64,000 nucleotides of DNA from assembly GCF_030757795.1 (NCBI RefSeq), contig NZ_JAUQWH010000001.1, forward strand, positions 124,001 to 188,000, given 5' to 3'. The first letter of the stretch is position 1. The number at the start of each line of letters is the position of its first letter. This DNA is from Actinoplanes oryzae (lineage in GTDB: Bacteria; Actinomycetota; Actinomycetes; Mycobacteriales; Micromonosporaceae). The position numbers and the translations under genes are program-made. Positions 16,757 to 25,014 of the stretch are shown in pieces. The notes beneath the pieces were generated by a model. That model was not told the origin of the DNA. It saw nothing but the letters and a program-made list of their open reading frames with translations, and made no database searches.

Positions 16757-17434
16757 ATGCGCTTGCTGGTGGTGGAGGACGAGGAAGACCTCGCGGAGGG
16801 CCTGCGGGTCGGCCTGTCCCGCAACGGATACGCCGTGGACGTGGCGGCCGGCGTGGCGCAGGCCGAGGACCGGCTGACCGTCAACGAGTACGACCTGATG
16901 CTCCTCGACATCAACCTCCCCGACGGCGACGGCTTCGCGCTGTGCCGGGCGCTGCGGACGGGCGCCCTGGAGACGCCGGGCGACACCGGCGTCCGCGTGC
17001 TGATGCTCACCGCCCGCGGCGCCCTCGACGACCGGGTCCGCGGGCTGGACGAGGGCGCCGACGACTACCTGGTCAAGCCGTTCGCGCTCGCCGAGCTGCT
17101 GGCGCGCGTGCGGGCCCTGCTGCGCCGCGACACCAACGGCGGCACCGCCCGGCTGACCGTCGGCGACCTGGAGCTGGACACCGCCCGGCACCAGGCGGCC
17201 CTGGCCGGCCGGCGGCTGGCCCTGACGCCCAAGGAGTTCGGCGTGCTCGAATACCTGATGACCCGCCCCGGGCACGTGGTCGCGAGCGAGGAGCTGCTCG
17301 AGCACGTCTGGGACGCCAACGCCGACCCGTTCACGCAGACGGTCCGGGTGACCGTGGGCACGTTGCGCCGCAAGCTCGGCGAGGGCTGGATCGAGACCGT
17401 GGTCGGCCGCGGATACCGGCTGCGTGCGTCATGA
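16757..17434 (+). CDS. OmpR/PhoB-type response regulator
   Basis: 225 aa from ATG 16757, with GGAGGA about 7 nt upstream; the earlier ATG 16742 overlaps the preceding stop. The receiver domain has the acidic pair VVEDEED, the phospho-acceptor in LMLLDINLPDGDG (Asp51), the switch Thr in MLTARG and Lys in YLVKPF. The C-terminal winged helix has LTPKEFGVLEYLMTRPG and VRVTVGTLRRKLG, ending in ETVVGRGYRL. The gene overlaps the kinase by ATGA, so the pair forms one two-component system. Target genes are not visible; the adjacent MoxR operon is a candidate by position only. Confidence 0.95.
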   Translation: MRLLVVEDEEDLAEGLRVGLSRNGYAVDVAAGVAQAEDRLTVNEYDLMLLDINLPDGDGFALCRALRTGALETPGDTGVRVLMLTARGALDDRVRGLDEGADDYLVKPFALAELLARVRALLRRDTNGGTARLTVGDLELDTARHQAALAGRRLALTPKEFGVLEYLMTRPGHVVASEELLEHVWDANADPFTQTVRVTVGTLRRKLGEGWIETVVGRGYRLRAS

Positions 17435-18612
17435 CCTTCGGAATCTGGCGCTCGATCCGCTTCCGGCTCACGGTGCTCTACTCGGCGCTGCTGTTCGCGC
17501 TCGCGACCACGGCGCTCGCGATCACGTACTTCTCGGTGGCGGCCGCGACGGACCCGCAGCCGGTCACCGAGCTGCAGGCCGTCGTCAAGCGCTACGGCGT
17601 GAAGGTCGACACCATCACGGTCGCCGACGTCAACCAGATCGAGGCGGCGGTCAACTACCGCGCCCTGGAGACCCTGCGCACCTACTCGCTGATCGCCCTC
17701 GGCGGCCTGCTGGTCGCCAGCCTCGGCATCGGCTGGGTCCTCTCCGGCCGGGCCCTGCGCCCGGTCGGCGCCATCACCCGCACCACCCGCGACATCCAGG
17801 CCACCGACCTGTCCCGCCGCATCCGCCTCCAGGGCCCCCGCGACGAGCTGCGCGACCTGGCCGACACCATCGACTCGATGCTCGACCGCCTCGACCGTGC
17901 CTTCCAGGGCCAGCGCCAGCTCATCGACGACGCGTCCCACGAGCTGCGCAGCCCGCTGGCCATCATCCGTACGCACCTCGACGCCACCCTGACCGCCCCG
18001 GAAGCGACGCCCGAGGAACGCGACCGCGCCGTCGCCGTGATCGACCGCGCCACGACCCGCATGTCCCGCCTCGTCGAAGACCTGCTCGCCACCGCCCGCC
18101 GCGACGCCGACGCGCTCACCGACACCGACGTCGACCTCTCCGTCGTGGCCGCCGAGGCCGGCGAGGACGCGGCGCCGTTCCGCTTCACGTACGACCTCGG
18201 CGCCGGCCTCCACCTCATCGGCGACGCCGACGCCCTCCGCCGGGCCGTCGGCAACCTCCTGTCGAACGCCGTCCGCCTCGCCCCGCCCGCCTCCACCGTG
18301 ACCATCGCCACCGGCCGCACCGGCTCCTGGCTCTGGGTCGCCGTCGCCGACGAGGGCCCGGGCATCGCCGCCGCCGACCTGCCCCACGTCTTCGACCGCT
18401 TCTGGCGCGGCTCGGCGACCCGCCCCGGCGGCGAACGCCGCACCGGCCTGGGCCTCGCCATCGTCCGCCAGATCGTCGAGTCCCACGGCGGCCAGGTCGC
18501 CGCCTTCTCCACCCCCGCCGAGGGCAGCACCTTCGTCCTCTGGCTCCCCGCCGCCGACCGCGCCGACGACAACCCGCCCCCGCCCACCGACCCCTTGTCG
18601 CCAGCCAGCTAG
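17431..18612 (+). CDS. Sensor histidine kinase (HAMP, HisKA, HATPase)
   Basis: 393 aa. Two membrane segments (LTVLYSALLFALATTALAIT and YSLIALGGLLVASLGIGWVL) flank an about 60-residue sensor loop. A HAMP linker (SGRALRPVGAITRTTRDI) follows, then the dimerisation helix with H170 in DDASHELRSPLAIIRTHL. The ATPase domain shows the N box NLLSNAVRLAPP, G1 VADEGPGIA and G2 RTGLGLAIV. The Asp/Pro-rich tail after residue 375 is probably disordered. It is translationally coupled to the response regulator. The small extracytoplasmic loop has no recognisable sensor fold, so the signal is unknown. Confidence 0.95.
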   Translation: MTFGIWRSIRFRLTVLYSALLFALATTALAITYFSVAAATDPQPVTELQAVVKRYGVKVDTITVADVNQIEAAVNYRALETLRTYSLIALGGLLVASLGIGWVLSGRALRPVGAITRTTRDIQATDLSRRIRLQGPRDELRDLADTIDSMLDRLDRAFQGQRQLIDDASHELRSPLAIIRTHLDATLTAPEATPEERDRAVAVIDRATTRMSRLVEDLLATARRDADALTDTDVDLSVVAAEAGEDAAPFRFTYDLGAGLHLIGDADALRRAVGNLLSNAVRLAPPASTVTIATGRTGSWLWVAVADEGPGIAAADLPHVFDRFWRGSATRPGGERRTGLGLAIVRQIVESHGGQVAAFSTPAEGSTFVLWLPAADRADDNPPPPTDPLSPAS

Positions 18613-18650
18613 CGGTGTGCTAAGAATGTACGTGGAGCAAGGAGGTTCCC

Positions 18651-20684
18651 GTGCGTCTCAGTACGTCACTACCCGGCCGACTTCGCAACACTTCGCTGCC
18701 CACCAGCCACGGCCTTCTGCCACTGTTCGAGGCGGTGGTCAACGCAATCCAGTCGATCGATGCCACCGGCGACGACACCAGCCTCGGTCTGATTACCGTC
18801 GAGGTCGGGCGGCTGAGTCAGCCGAGCCTTCCCGGAGTGGCCGGCCGCAAGGGCCCCCTCCCGCAGGAGCCCATCCGATCCTTCCGCATCGAGGACAACG
18901 GCATCGGGTTCGATCGCGACAACATGGCGTCCTTCGAGACGCTCGACAGTGAGTACAAGGCCGACCAGGGATGCCGCGGTGTCGGCCGGCTGCTGTGGCT
19001 GAAGGCCTTCGACACCGTCGAGATCACCAGCGTCTTCCGGTCTGCCTCGGGCCGATGCCTGCGCCGGTCCTTCTCCTTCACCGCCGCCCAGGGTGTCTCC
19101 GGCAGCGAGCCGACGGGGACGGAGGAGGCGCAGACCGGGGCGACGGTGACCCTCGCCGGTTTTCGGCCGTCCTACCGCGATGCGTCCGCCAAGACGGCTC
19201 AGACCATCGCGCGCAGTCTGCTCGAGCACTGTCTCTGGTACTTCGTCCGGCCGGGAGGATGTCCGGAGATCCTTCTGATGGACGGCACAGAGCGGATCAG
19301 CCTGTCCAAGCTCTTCGAGGACTACATGCTCACCTCGGCGGAGGTGGAGTCGCTGGCCGTCCGGGGCCGCAGCTTCGACGTCGTCCATCTGCGGGTGCAG
19401 GCGAGGGCGGGCATCGAGTCCCAGATCCACTGGTGCGCGGCCAACCGCGTGGTGGTCGAGGAAAAGCTGGCCGACAAGGTCCCCGGCCTGCACGGCCGCC
19501 TGGGCGCGGGCGAGTCCGCCTTCGTCTACTCGTGTTACGTGACGTCGCCCTTCCTGGACGAGGTCGTCCGGTCGGAGCGGACGGGTTTCGACCTGCTCGA
19601 AAGTACGGAGGGGACGCTCCTCGCCGACGAGCTGAGCCTGTCCGAGATCCGGACGGCGGTCCTACGGGCTGCCGAGCGCTATCTGGGCGACCTGCTCGAC
19701 GAGGCCAAGCAGGCGGGCCGGGCCCGGGTCGAGGAGTTCGTCGACCACCGGGCGCCGCGCTATCGCCCGATCCTCCGGCACATCGATCCCCGCAAGCTTT
19801 TCGTGGATCCCGACATCTCCGAGCGGGACCTCGAGTTGCTGCTGCACCGGCAGCTGTGGGACATCGAGGCCGACCTCCTCGACGAGGGCCACCGGGTGCT
19901 CGCCGGGGACGTCGCCGACGGCTCGCCCGAGCACCGGAAGCGGCTCGACGACTATCTCGCGAGGATCGATGACGTGAAGAAGTCGGACCTGGCTGCCTAC
20001 GTCTCCCGGCGCCGGGTCGTCCTGGACGTGCTGGCCAAGGCGATCCAGGCGGACAAGGACGGCAGATACGTCCGCGAGGACGTGATCCACAAGCTGATCA
20101 TGCCGATGCGGACCACCTCGAACGACGTCCCGCCGGAGGTCTGCAACCTGTGGATCATCGACGAGCGACTGGCCTTCCATAACTTCCTCGCCTCCGACAA
20201 GCCGCTGAGCAGCTTCCCGATCACCGACTCCACCGAGCGCAAGGAACCGGATCTGCTCGCCCTGCAGGTCTGCGACACCCCCGTCCTGGTTTCGGAGAAG
20301 GAGAAGCTTCCGCTCGCGGCAATCACGGTCGTGGAGATCAAGCGACCCATGCGGGCGGACTCGAAACAGGACAGTGGCCCGGTTTGGCAGGCACTCGGAT
20401 ACCTCAACAGGGTGCGGAGGGGCGAGGTCAAGACGGCACAGGGCCGACTGATTCCCGCCGCCGACGACACTCCCGGATTCCTCTACGTGGTCGCCGACCT
20501 GACCCCCGCAGTGATTGAGCAGTGCAACATCACCGGCTTGAAGCGGACCCGGGACGGCATGGGGTTCTTCGGATACAACGACAACTACCGGGCCTACATC
20601 GAGGTGTCGTCGTTCGACCGGTTGCTCAACTCCGCGCACGAGCGGAACAGGGCCTTCTTCGACAAGCTGGGTCTGCCGGTCTGA
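18651..20684 (+). CDS. GHKL ATPase with C-terminal PD-(D/E)XK-like region
   Basis: 677 aa from GTG 18651, set by a strong AAGGAGG. The first about 120 residues hold the Bergerat ATP site: N box EAVVN (27-31), DNGIGF (82-87) and GCRGVGR (107-113). The middle about 400 residues are unassigned, with helical charged segments. Near the C terminus a nuclease-like triad appears: EPD (532-534), VVEIK (Glu562, Lys564) and QALGY (580-584), the spacing of PD-(D/E)XK folds. I infer an ATP-gated DNA-acting protein related in concept to MutL-like or anti-phage ATPases; no experimental relative is known to me. It is a single-gene unit bounded by the kinase and the convergent LysR gene. Codon use includes more A/T-ending codons than its neighbours, compatible with transfer. 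Confidence 0.7.
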   Translation: MRLSTSLPGRLRNTSLPTSHGLLPLFEAVVNAIQSIDATGDDTSLGLITVEVGRLSQPSLPGVAGRKGPLPQEPIRSFRIEDNGIGFDRDNMASFETLDSEYKADQGCRGVGRLLWLKAFDTVEITSVFRSASGRCLRRSFSFTAAQGVSGSEPTGTEEAQTGATVTLAGFRPSYRDASAKTAQTIARSLLEHCLWYFVRPGGCPEILLMDGTERISLSKLFEDYMLTSAEVESLAVRGRSFDVVHLRVQARAGIESQIHWCAANRVVVEEKLADKVPGLHGRLGAGESAFVYSCYVTSPFLDEVVRSERTGFDLLESTEGTLLADELSLSEIRTAVLRAAERYLGDLLDEAKQAGRARVEEFVDHRAPRYRPILRHIDPRKLFVDPDISERDLELLLHRQLWDIEADLLDEGHRVLAGDVADGSPEHRKRLDDYLARIDDVKKSDLAAYVSRRRVVLDVLAKAIQADKDGRYVREDVIHKLIMPMRTTSNDVPPEVCNLWIIDERLAFHNFLASDKPLSSFPITDSTERKEPDLLALQVCDTPVLVSEKEKLPLAAITVVEIKRPMRADSKQDSGPVWQALGYLNRVRRGEVKTAQGRLIPAADDTPGFLYVVADLTPAVIEQCNITGLKRTRDGMGFFGYNDNYRAYIEVSSFDRLLNSAHERNRAFFDKLGLPV

Positions 20685-20686
20685 CC

Positions 20687-21574
20687 TCAGGTGAGCTGGT
20701 CGCGGAGGGCCTTGCGGAAGGCGCGGATGGCCGGCTGGTCGGCGGAGCCGGTGCGGACGCCGGTGTAGAGGCGGCGGCGGGGGCGGCCCGGCAGGGGGTG
20801 GAGGTGGACGGCGCTGTGGTCGCGGCCGGTCCACAGGAGATCGGGGACGAAGGCGACCGCGTGGCCGGTCTCGACGAGGCGGATCTGCAGGAGGAGGTCG
20901 CCGGAGACGAAGCGGACGTCGGGCTCGAAGCCGGCCGTGCGGCAGAGCTGGCGGGCCCAGTCGCCCGGGACGATGCCCGCCGGGTCGAAGACGAAGGGGG
21001 CGTCGGCCAGGTCCGCCAGGTCCGGGCGGGACCACGGGCCGCTCGCCGGGACCACGCACAGCATCTCGTCGCGGATCAGGTCCTCCTCGTCGACGCCGGG
21101 CAGCCGGGGCTGGGCGAGGCCCGGATAGTCCTCGCCGAGCACCACGTCGAACTCGTGCGCGAGCAGCCCGGCGAACGCCGGCCCCGCCTCCACCTGGGTG
21201 ATCTCCACGCGCAGCCCGGCATGGGCCGCCGCGAGGCCGGACAGGGCGCCGGGGACCAGGGCGAGCAGCACCGACTGGAAGGATGCGACCCGCAGGGTGC
21301 CGGTGACCTTCGTCATGCTGGCCGCCAGTTCGGCCTCGGCGAGCTCCATCCGGGCCAGGATCGCCTCGGCGTGGCGGACCAGGATCCGGGCCTGCGCGGT
21401 GAGCCGTACGCCCCGGCCGACCCGCTCGAGCAGCGTCGCACCCGTCTCCGTCTCCAGCAGGCTGAGCTGCTGCGATATCGCCGACGGGCTGTAGTTGAGG
21501 GCGCGCGCGACGGCCGCGAGGGTGCCGAGGCGGTCGAGCTCGCGGAGCAGGCGCAGGCGGTGAACGTCCAACAT
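20687..21574 (-). CDS. LysR family transcriptional regulator
   Basis: 295 aa, ATG start. The N-terminal winged helix reads HRLRLLRELDRLGTLAAVARALNYSPSAISQQLSLLE, followed by ETGATLLERVGRGVRLT, the LysR DNA-binding module. The effector domain spans about residues 90-290. The gene is divergent from the EamA exporter at 21641, and an inverted repeat TTTCTGA-N10-TCAGAAA begins at its start codon, so it probably regulates itself and the exporter. Its stop is 2 nt from the stop of the GHKL ATPase gene. Confidence 0.93.
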   Translation of the reverse strand: MLDVHRLRLLRELDRLGTLAAVARALNYSPSAISQQLSLLETETGATLLERVGRGVRLTAQARILVRHAEAILARMELAEAELAASMTKVTGTLRVASFQSVLLALVPGALSGLAAAHAGLRVEITQVEAGPAFAGLLAHEFDVVLGEDYPGLAQPRLPGVDEEDLIRDEMLCVVPASGPWSRPDLADLADAPFVFDPAGIVPGDWARQLCRTAGFEPDVRFVSGDLLLQIRLVETGHAVAFVPDLLWTGRDHSAVHLHPLPGRPRRRLYTGVRTGSADQPAIRAFRKALRDQLT

Positions 21575-21597
21575 TTCTGACGATTATTCCTCAGAAA
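21574..21597. promoter_or_regulatory. LysR-type inverted repeat
   Basis: TTTCTGA-N10-TCAGAAA, 7-bp perfect arms, overlaps the LysR start and lies 44 bp before the EamA start. A T-N11-A style dyad within a divergent LysR/target gap is the usual site class. Confidence 0.6.
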
Positions 21598-21640
21598 CGT
21601 TCGCTGGACTTCTCGATCCTCGCCGCTGGACGCTGGGCCC

Positions 21641-22498
21641 ATGTCCACCGCAACGCTTGCCCGCCCGGGATCCGCCCGGCCCGCCGTCCTCATGATCCTC
21701 GGCTCCTGCACTTCGCTGCAGGTCGGCGCGGCCCTCGCGGCGCGGCTGTTCCCGGTCACGGGCAGCGCCGGGGCGACGCTGCTCCGGCTCGGACTCGCGG
21801 CCGGTGTGATGGTGGCGGTCGCTCGTCCGGCCGTACGGGCGTGGCGAAGCCATCAGTGGCGGGCGGTGCTGCTGCTCGGTCTCACCCTCGCGGGCATGAA
21901 CGGCTTCTTCTACGCCGCGATCGCGCGGATCCCGCTCGGGCCGGCCGTGGCTATCGAGTTCCTCGGGCCGCTGACCCTGGCAGCCGTCCTGTCGCGCCGC
22001 GTCCGGGACATCGCCTGGGTGCTGCTCGCCATGGCGGGCGTGGCCCTGCTCGGCTTCGCCGACGGCGCCGGGGCGCTGGACCCGCTCGGCGTCCTCTTCG
22101 TCCTCGTCGCCGCGGCCTTCTGGGCGCTCTACATCCTCGCGAGCGCCCGGGCCGGAGCCGCCGTCCAGGGACAGGGCGGGCTGGCGATCGCCATGGCCGT
22201 CGGCGCGGTGGTGCTGCTGCCGGTCGGCGTCACCGGCGCGGAGAGGGCGCTGACGTCGCCCACGGTCCTGGTGCTGGCGCTCGCGACCGGGGTGCTGGCG
22301 TCCGTCATCCCGTACTCGCTGGAGCTCTCCGCCCTGCGCCGCCTGCCCAAGCGCGTCTTCGGTGTCCTGCTCAGCCTCGAGCCGGTGGTGGCGGCCGTCG
22401 CCGGCTGGGCGCTGCTCGGTCAGCCCGCCACCTGGGTGACCGCCCTGGCCGTCGGCGTGGTGGTCGCCGCGAGCGTCGGATCCACGGCGTTCGCTTGA
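21641..22498 (+). CDS. EamA family transporter (RhtA/YdcZ-like exporter)
   Basis: 285 aa with about ten hydrophobic segments in two repeated halves, the DMT/EamA layout. The first half ends IPLGPAVAIEFLGPLTLAAVLSR and the second ends LLSLEPVVAAVAGWALLGQ, each with the family's conserved Pro/Glu turn. Closest look is the RhtA threonine/homoserine exporter type (PLGPAVAIEFLGPL). It is divergent from a LysR gene with a dyad between, so export is probably induced by a ligand, possibly an amino acid. Substrate is inference. Confidence 0.88.
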   Translation: MSTATLARPGSARPAVLMILGSCTSLQVGAALAARLFPVTGSAGATLLRLGLAAGVMVAVARPAVRAWRSHQWRAVLLLGLTLAGMNGFFYAAIARIPLGPAVAIEFLGPLTLAAVLSRRVRDIAWVLLAMAGVALLGFADGAGALDPLGVLFVLVAAAFWALYILASARAGAAVQGQGGLAIAMAVGAVVLLPVGVTGAERALTSPTVLVLALATGVLASVIPYSLELSALRRLPKRVFGVLLSLEPVVAAVAGWALLGQPATWVTALAVGVVVAASVGSTAFA

Positions 22499-22534
22499 TC
22501 ACATTCTGCGTGGCGGCGGCGGCCGGGTAGTGAA

Positions 22535-22972
22535 ATGCTGTGGCGCGTGGCCGACGACGTGCAGGTGAACGAGCGGCTCGTCATCCCCGCGGCCGAGCTG
22601 TCCTGGCGGTTCTCGCGCGCGAGCGGGCCGGGCGGGCAGGGTGTGAACACGACCGACTCCCGGGTCGAGCTCTCCTGGGACCTGGGCGGATCGGATCTGC
22701 TGCCGCCGTCGCTCAAGGAGCGCGCGGCCGAGCGGCTCGCGCACCGGCTGGTCCACGGCGTGCTGACCGTGGTCGCGTCCGAGCACCGTTCCCAGCTGCG
22801 CAACCGGGAGGCGGCTGCGGCGCGGCTCGCCGGCCTGGTGGCGGGGGCCATCGCGCCTCCGCCGCGGGTTCGCCGGGCCACCCGCCCGTCGCGCGGATCG
22901 GTCGAGCGGCGCATCGCCGACAAGAAGCGGCGCAGTCAGACCAAGCGCAACCGCCGCCCCGACGACTACTGA
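22535..22972 (+). CDS. Peptide chain release factor-like protein (ArfB type)
   Basis: 145 aa from ATG 22535; GTG 22547 is an alternative. The catalytic GGQ lies in SGPGGQGVNTTDSRVEL. The C terminus is highly basic (DKKRRSQTKRNRRPDDY), the feature by which ArfB/ICT1 probes the empty mRNA channel of stalled ribosomes; there is no codon-recognition domain. Members hydrolyse peptidyl-tRNA on stalled ribosomes as a backup to tmRNA. Residues RRATRPSRGSVERRIADKK also match the family. The gene stands alone between the exporter and a convergent gene. Confidence 0.88.
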   Translation: MLWRVADDVQVNERLVIPAAELSWRFSRASGPGGQGVNTTDSRVELSWDLGGSDLLPPSLKERAAERLAHRLVHGVLTVVASEHRSQLRNREAAAARLAGLVAGAIAPPPRVRRATRPSRGSVERRIADKKRRSQTKRNRRPDDY

Positions 22973-23100
22973 TCGTTTCGCCTCTCACAGCTCCGCGCCG
23001 CGGATGCGCAGTTGCACGTGTTGCGGCGCACAGCCCTCGCCGCTCGAAGGCCGGGCGGGTTGCGGGGACCGCCGCTTTCGGCACGGCGGCGGGCTCAGAG

Positions 23101-23206
23101 GTTGTGCGGGGTCACGGCCTCATGGTCTTTCGGGCACGGCGGCGGGATCAGACGTTGTGCGGGGTCACGGCCTCATGGTCTTTCGGGCACGGCGGCGGGA
23201 TCAGAC
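23101..23206 (+). repeat. 53-bp tandem repeat derived from a gene 3' end
   Basis: Two perfect 53-bp units start at 23101 and 23154 (GTTGTGCGGGGTCACGGCCT...), and a third partial copy with two changes in 25 bp starts at 23207. That third copy is the coding end (REAVAPHNV and stop) of the minus-strand gene at 23201-24154. The tail of the unit is also present in degenerate form at 23071-23100. It looks like slippage duplication of the gene's 3' end and stop. Confidence 0.9.
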
Positions 23207-24154
23207 GTTGTGCGGGGCCACGGCCTCACGGTTCTCCGCGGCGAGGGCGGGGCCGAGCAGCGCCTCGCAGACCCGGATCAGGCGGGCGCGCAGCGCGGCG
23301 GCCCGGCGGGCGAACTCGCGCTGCCGGGCCACGTACTCCTGCTTGCCCTCGGGGGTCTCGATCTTGACCGCGGGCTGGTCGTAGGAGCTCAGGTCGTAGG
23401 GGCTGGCCTGCATGTCCAGCAGCCGGATGTCGCCGGCCAGCGCGAAGCAGTCGAGGGCCAGGGCGCCGGGCACCGCGGGGCCGAGCTTGCTCGCCCACTT
23501 GTGACAGTCCATCGCGGCGTGCAGGCAGCCGGGCTGGTCGAGATCGACCTGGGTGGCCCGGGTCGGCTGGAGCCGGTTGAGCCCGACCGCCTCGGGCGTG
23601 AAGAACCGGAAGGCGTCGAAGTGCGTGCACCGGATCGGATGCGTCTCGACGACCCGGTCGGTCTCGGCCTGGCCCAGGCGCAGCGGCAGCTGGTGCCGGT
23701 GCTCCGGCTGGCGGTAGACCATGGCCCACTCGTGCAGGCCGAAGCAGCCGGAGAAGGCGGGCCGGGACGCCGTCGCGGTGAGCAGGCCGTGGATGTAGCG
23801 GACGCTCTCGCCGCGGGCCTGCATGTAGGCCTCGACGTCGAGCGTGACCACCCCGTCGGGCAGCGTCGTGTAGAACTTCCAGCCCGCGTGCTCGGCCGGG
23901 CCGTCGGGAGTGGGGCCGAGACCCGCGCCGACGCCGGGGTGCCAGCGGCGCAGCTGGGCCGGGCGGGTGCCGTAGTAGTCGTACAGAAAATCCTCTATGG
24001 CGTGCTTCTCGCCGGCCGCCTTGCGTGCCCGGTGCCCGGCCGTCATCCCGTCGGCCCGCTCGGCATGGGCGAGCGCCAGCGGGACCCAGCTCACACTCGG
24101 CAGCACGGTGGTCAGCGCGTGTGCCGCGCCCGGTGCCCCCTCGCCGATCCCCAT
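23201..24154 (-). CDS. Conserved protein, often labelled 3-methyladenine DNA glycosylase
   Basis: 317 aa, ATG 24154. Motifs KHAIEDFLYDYYGTRPAQLRRWHPG, CFGLHEWAMVYRQPEHRHQLPLRLG and HFDAFRFFTPEAVGLNRLQP match a conserved actinobacterial family commonly annotated as 3-methyladenine DNA glycosylase. I see no helix-hairpin-helix or AlkA/Tag active-site motif, so that name is doubtful; His/Cys-rich segments (CLHAAMDCHKWASKL) suggest a metal or redox role. The last ten codons are repeated downstream as the 53-bp array. It is upstream-divergent from the decayed ABC locus. Confidence 0.75.
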   Translation of the reverse strand: MGIGEGAPGAAHALTTVLPSVSWVPLALAHAERADGMTAGHRARKAAGEKHAIEDFLYDYYGTRPAQLRRWHPGVGAGLGPTPDGPAEHAGWKFYTTLPDGVVTLDVEAYMQARGESVRYIHGLLTATASRPAFSGCFGLHEWAMVYRQPEHRHQLPLRLGQAETDRVVETHPIRCTHFDAFRFFTPEAVGLNRLQPTRATQVDLDQPGCLHAAMDCHKWASKLGPAVPGALALDCFALAGDIRLLDMQASPYDLSSYDQPAVKIETPEGKQEYVARQREFARRAAALRARLIRVCEALLGPALAAENREAVAPHNV

Positions 24155-24255
24155 CGCTCCAGCGTATCCAGGTCGGCCACTTCTATCGAGCGCTGATCTC
24201 TCCGGGTGTGAGGAACGCCCGGAGGAGGGGCCGACGGATATCTGACATGCGGCGG

Positions 24256-24277
24256 AATGTAGTACACCTGCTACATT
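24256..24277. promoter_or_regulatory. 22-bp inverted repeat before the ABC remnant
   Basis: AATGTAG-N8-CTACATT, with perfect 7-bp arms, 19 bp before the ATG at 24296. The outer A/T bases contrast with the surrounding GC. It is a likely operator, for the XRE protein at 24726 or for an unlinked GntR/TetR-type regulator. Confidence 0.6.
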
Positions 24278-24295
24278 CTCGCTGAGGGGCTGGGC

Positions 24296-24715
24296 ATGAC
24301 GACATCGACGGGGGTGCTGGAGGCCGTGCCGGGATCGCCGACCGACGACCGCGTCCTTGACGTCCGTGACCTGCGGATGCGCTATGGCGGCACCGATGTG
24401 CTGCGCGGGGTCACTTTCGCCGCCTCGGGTCGGGCAGCTTTCCGGCGGGCAGCGCCGGCGCCTCGACCTGGCCATCGGCATCGTGGGGCGGCCCGAGCTG
24501 CTCTTCCTCGACGAGCCCACGGCCGGCTTCGCCCCGGCGGCGCGCTGCGAGTTCCACGACCTGGTGCACCAACTGTCCGATGTGGACGAGACCACCATCC
24601 CGCTGACCACCTCGGCATGGGGCTGGCCTTCGCCGGAGTGCGGGCCATCGCCGCGCAGCTGGCGGTCGAGCGGGTGGCCCGCCGCCGCGAGCGGGCCCTG
24701 CAGCGGGTCACGTGA
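24296..24715 (+). pseudogene. Decayed ABC exporter (ATPase and permease remnants)
   Basis: Starting at ATG 24296, one frame gives the first ABC strands (RVLDVRDLRMRYGGTDVLRGVTF) but stops resembling the family where Walker A should be. A second frame resumes with VGQLSGGQRRRLDLAIGIVG and Walker B ELLFLDEPTAG. The first frame then returns with LGMGLAFAGVRAIAAQL...RRRERALQ, which looks like an exporter permease tail. Walker A, the ATPase C terminus and nearly the whole permease are missing, so at least two deletions and a frameshift are needed. The operator upstream and XRE gene downstream remain. Confidence 0.8.
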
Positions 24716-24725
24716 GAAGGGGCAC

Positions 24726-24974
24726 ATGGGTTCCGAGGCCACCTACAACCGCATCGCGATGCTCCGCGCCGAGCGAGGCGTCTCGCGGCGGCAGCTCGCC
24801 GAGGCCGTGGGCGTGCACTACCAGACGGTCGGCTACCTCGAGCGGGGCGAGTTCAGCCCGTCGCTGCACCTGGCCCTGCGGATCAGCGCCTACTTCGAGG
24901 TGCCCGTGGAGGTGCTCTTCGCGCTGGAGCCGTTCCCGCGGCTCGGCACCGATCCCGCCGCGCGCAGCGCGTAG
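24726..24974 (+). CDS. XRE family helix-turn-helix regulator
   Basis: 82 aa, ATG 24726 after GAAGGGG. The Cro/CI fold covers nearly the whole protein: NRIAMLRAERGVSRRQLAEAVGVHYQTVGYLERGEFSPSLHLALRISAYFEVPVEVLF. This is the short YozG/SinR-like type usually placed beside ABC exporters or membrane proteins. It is co-directional with, and 10 nt after, the decayed ABC locus, so it probably once controlled it. The product itself looks intact. Confidence 0.88.
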   Translation: MGSEATYNRIAMLRAERGVSRRQLAEAVGVHYQTVGYLERGEFSPSLHLALRISAYFEVPVEVLFALEPFPRLGTDPAARSA

Positions 24975-25014
24975 CCTCGATCGTGAATCACCGCTTCGAG
25001 GATGGGGATGACCC

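Noticed and set aside
23101-23230. CRISPR array
   Set aside because: Perfect direct 53-bp units with no spacers, derived from a gene end; no cas genes.
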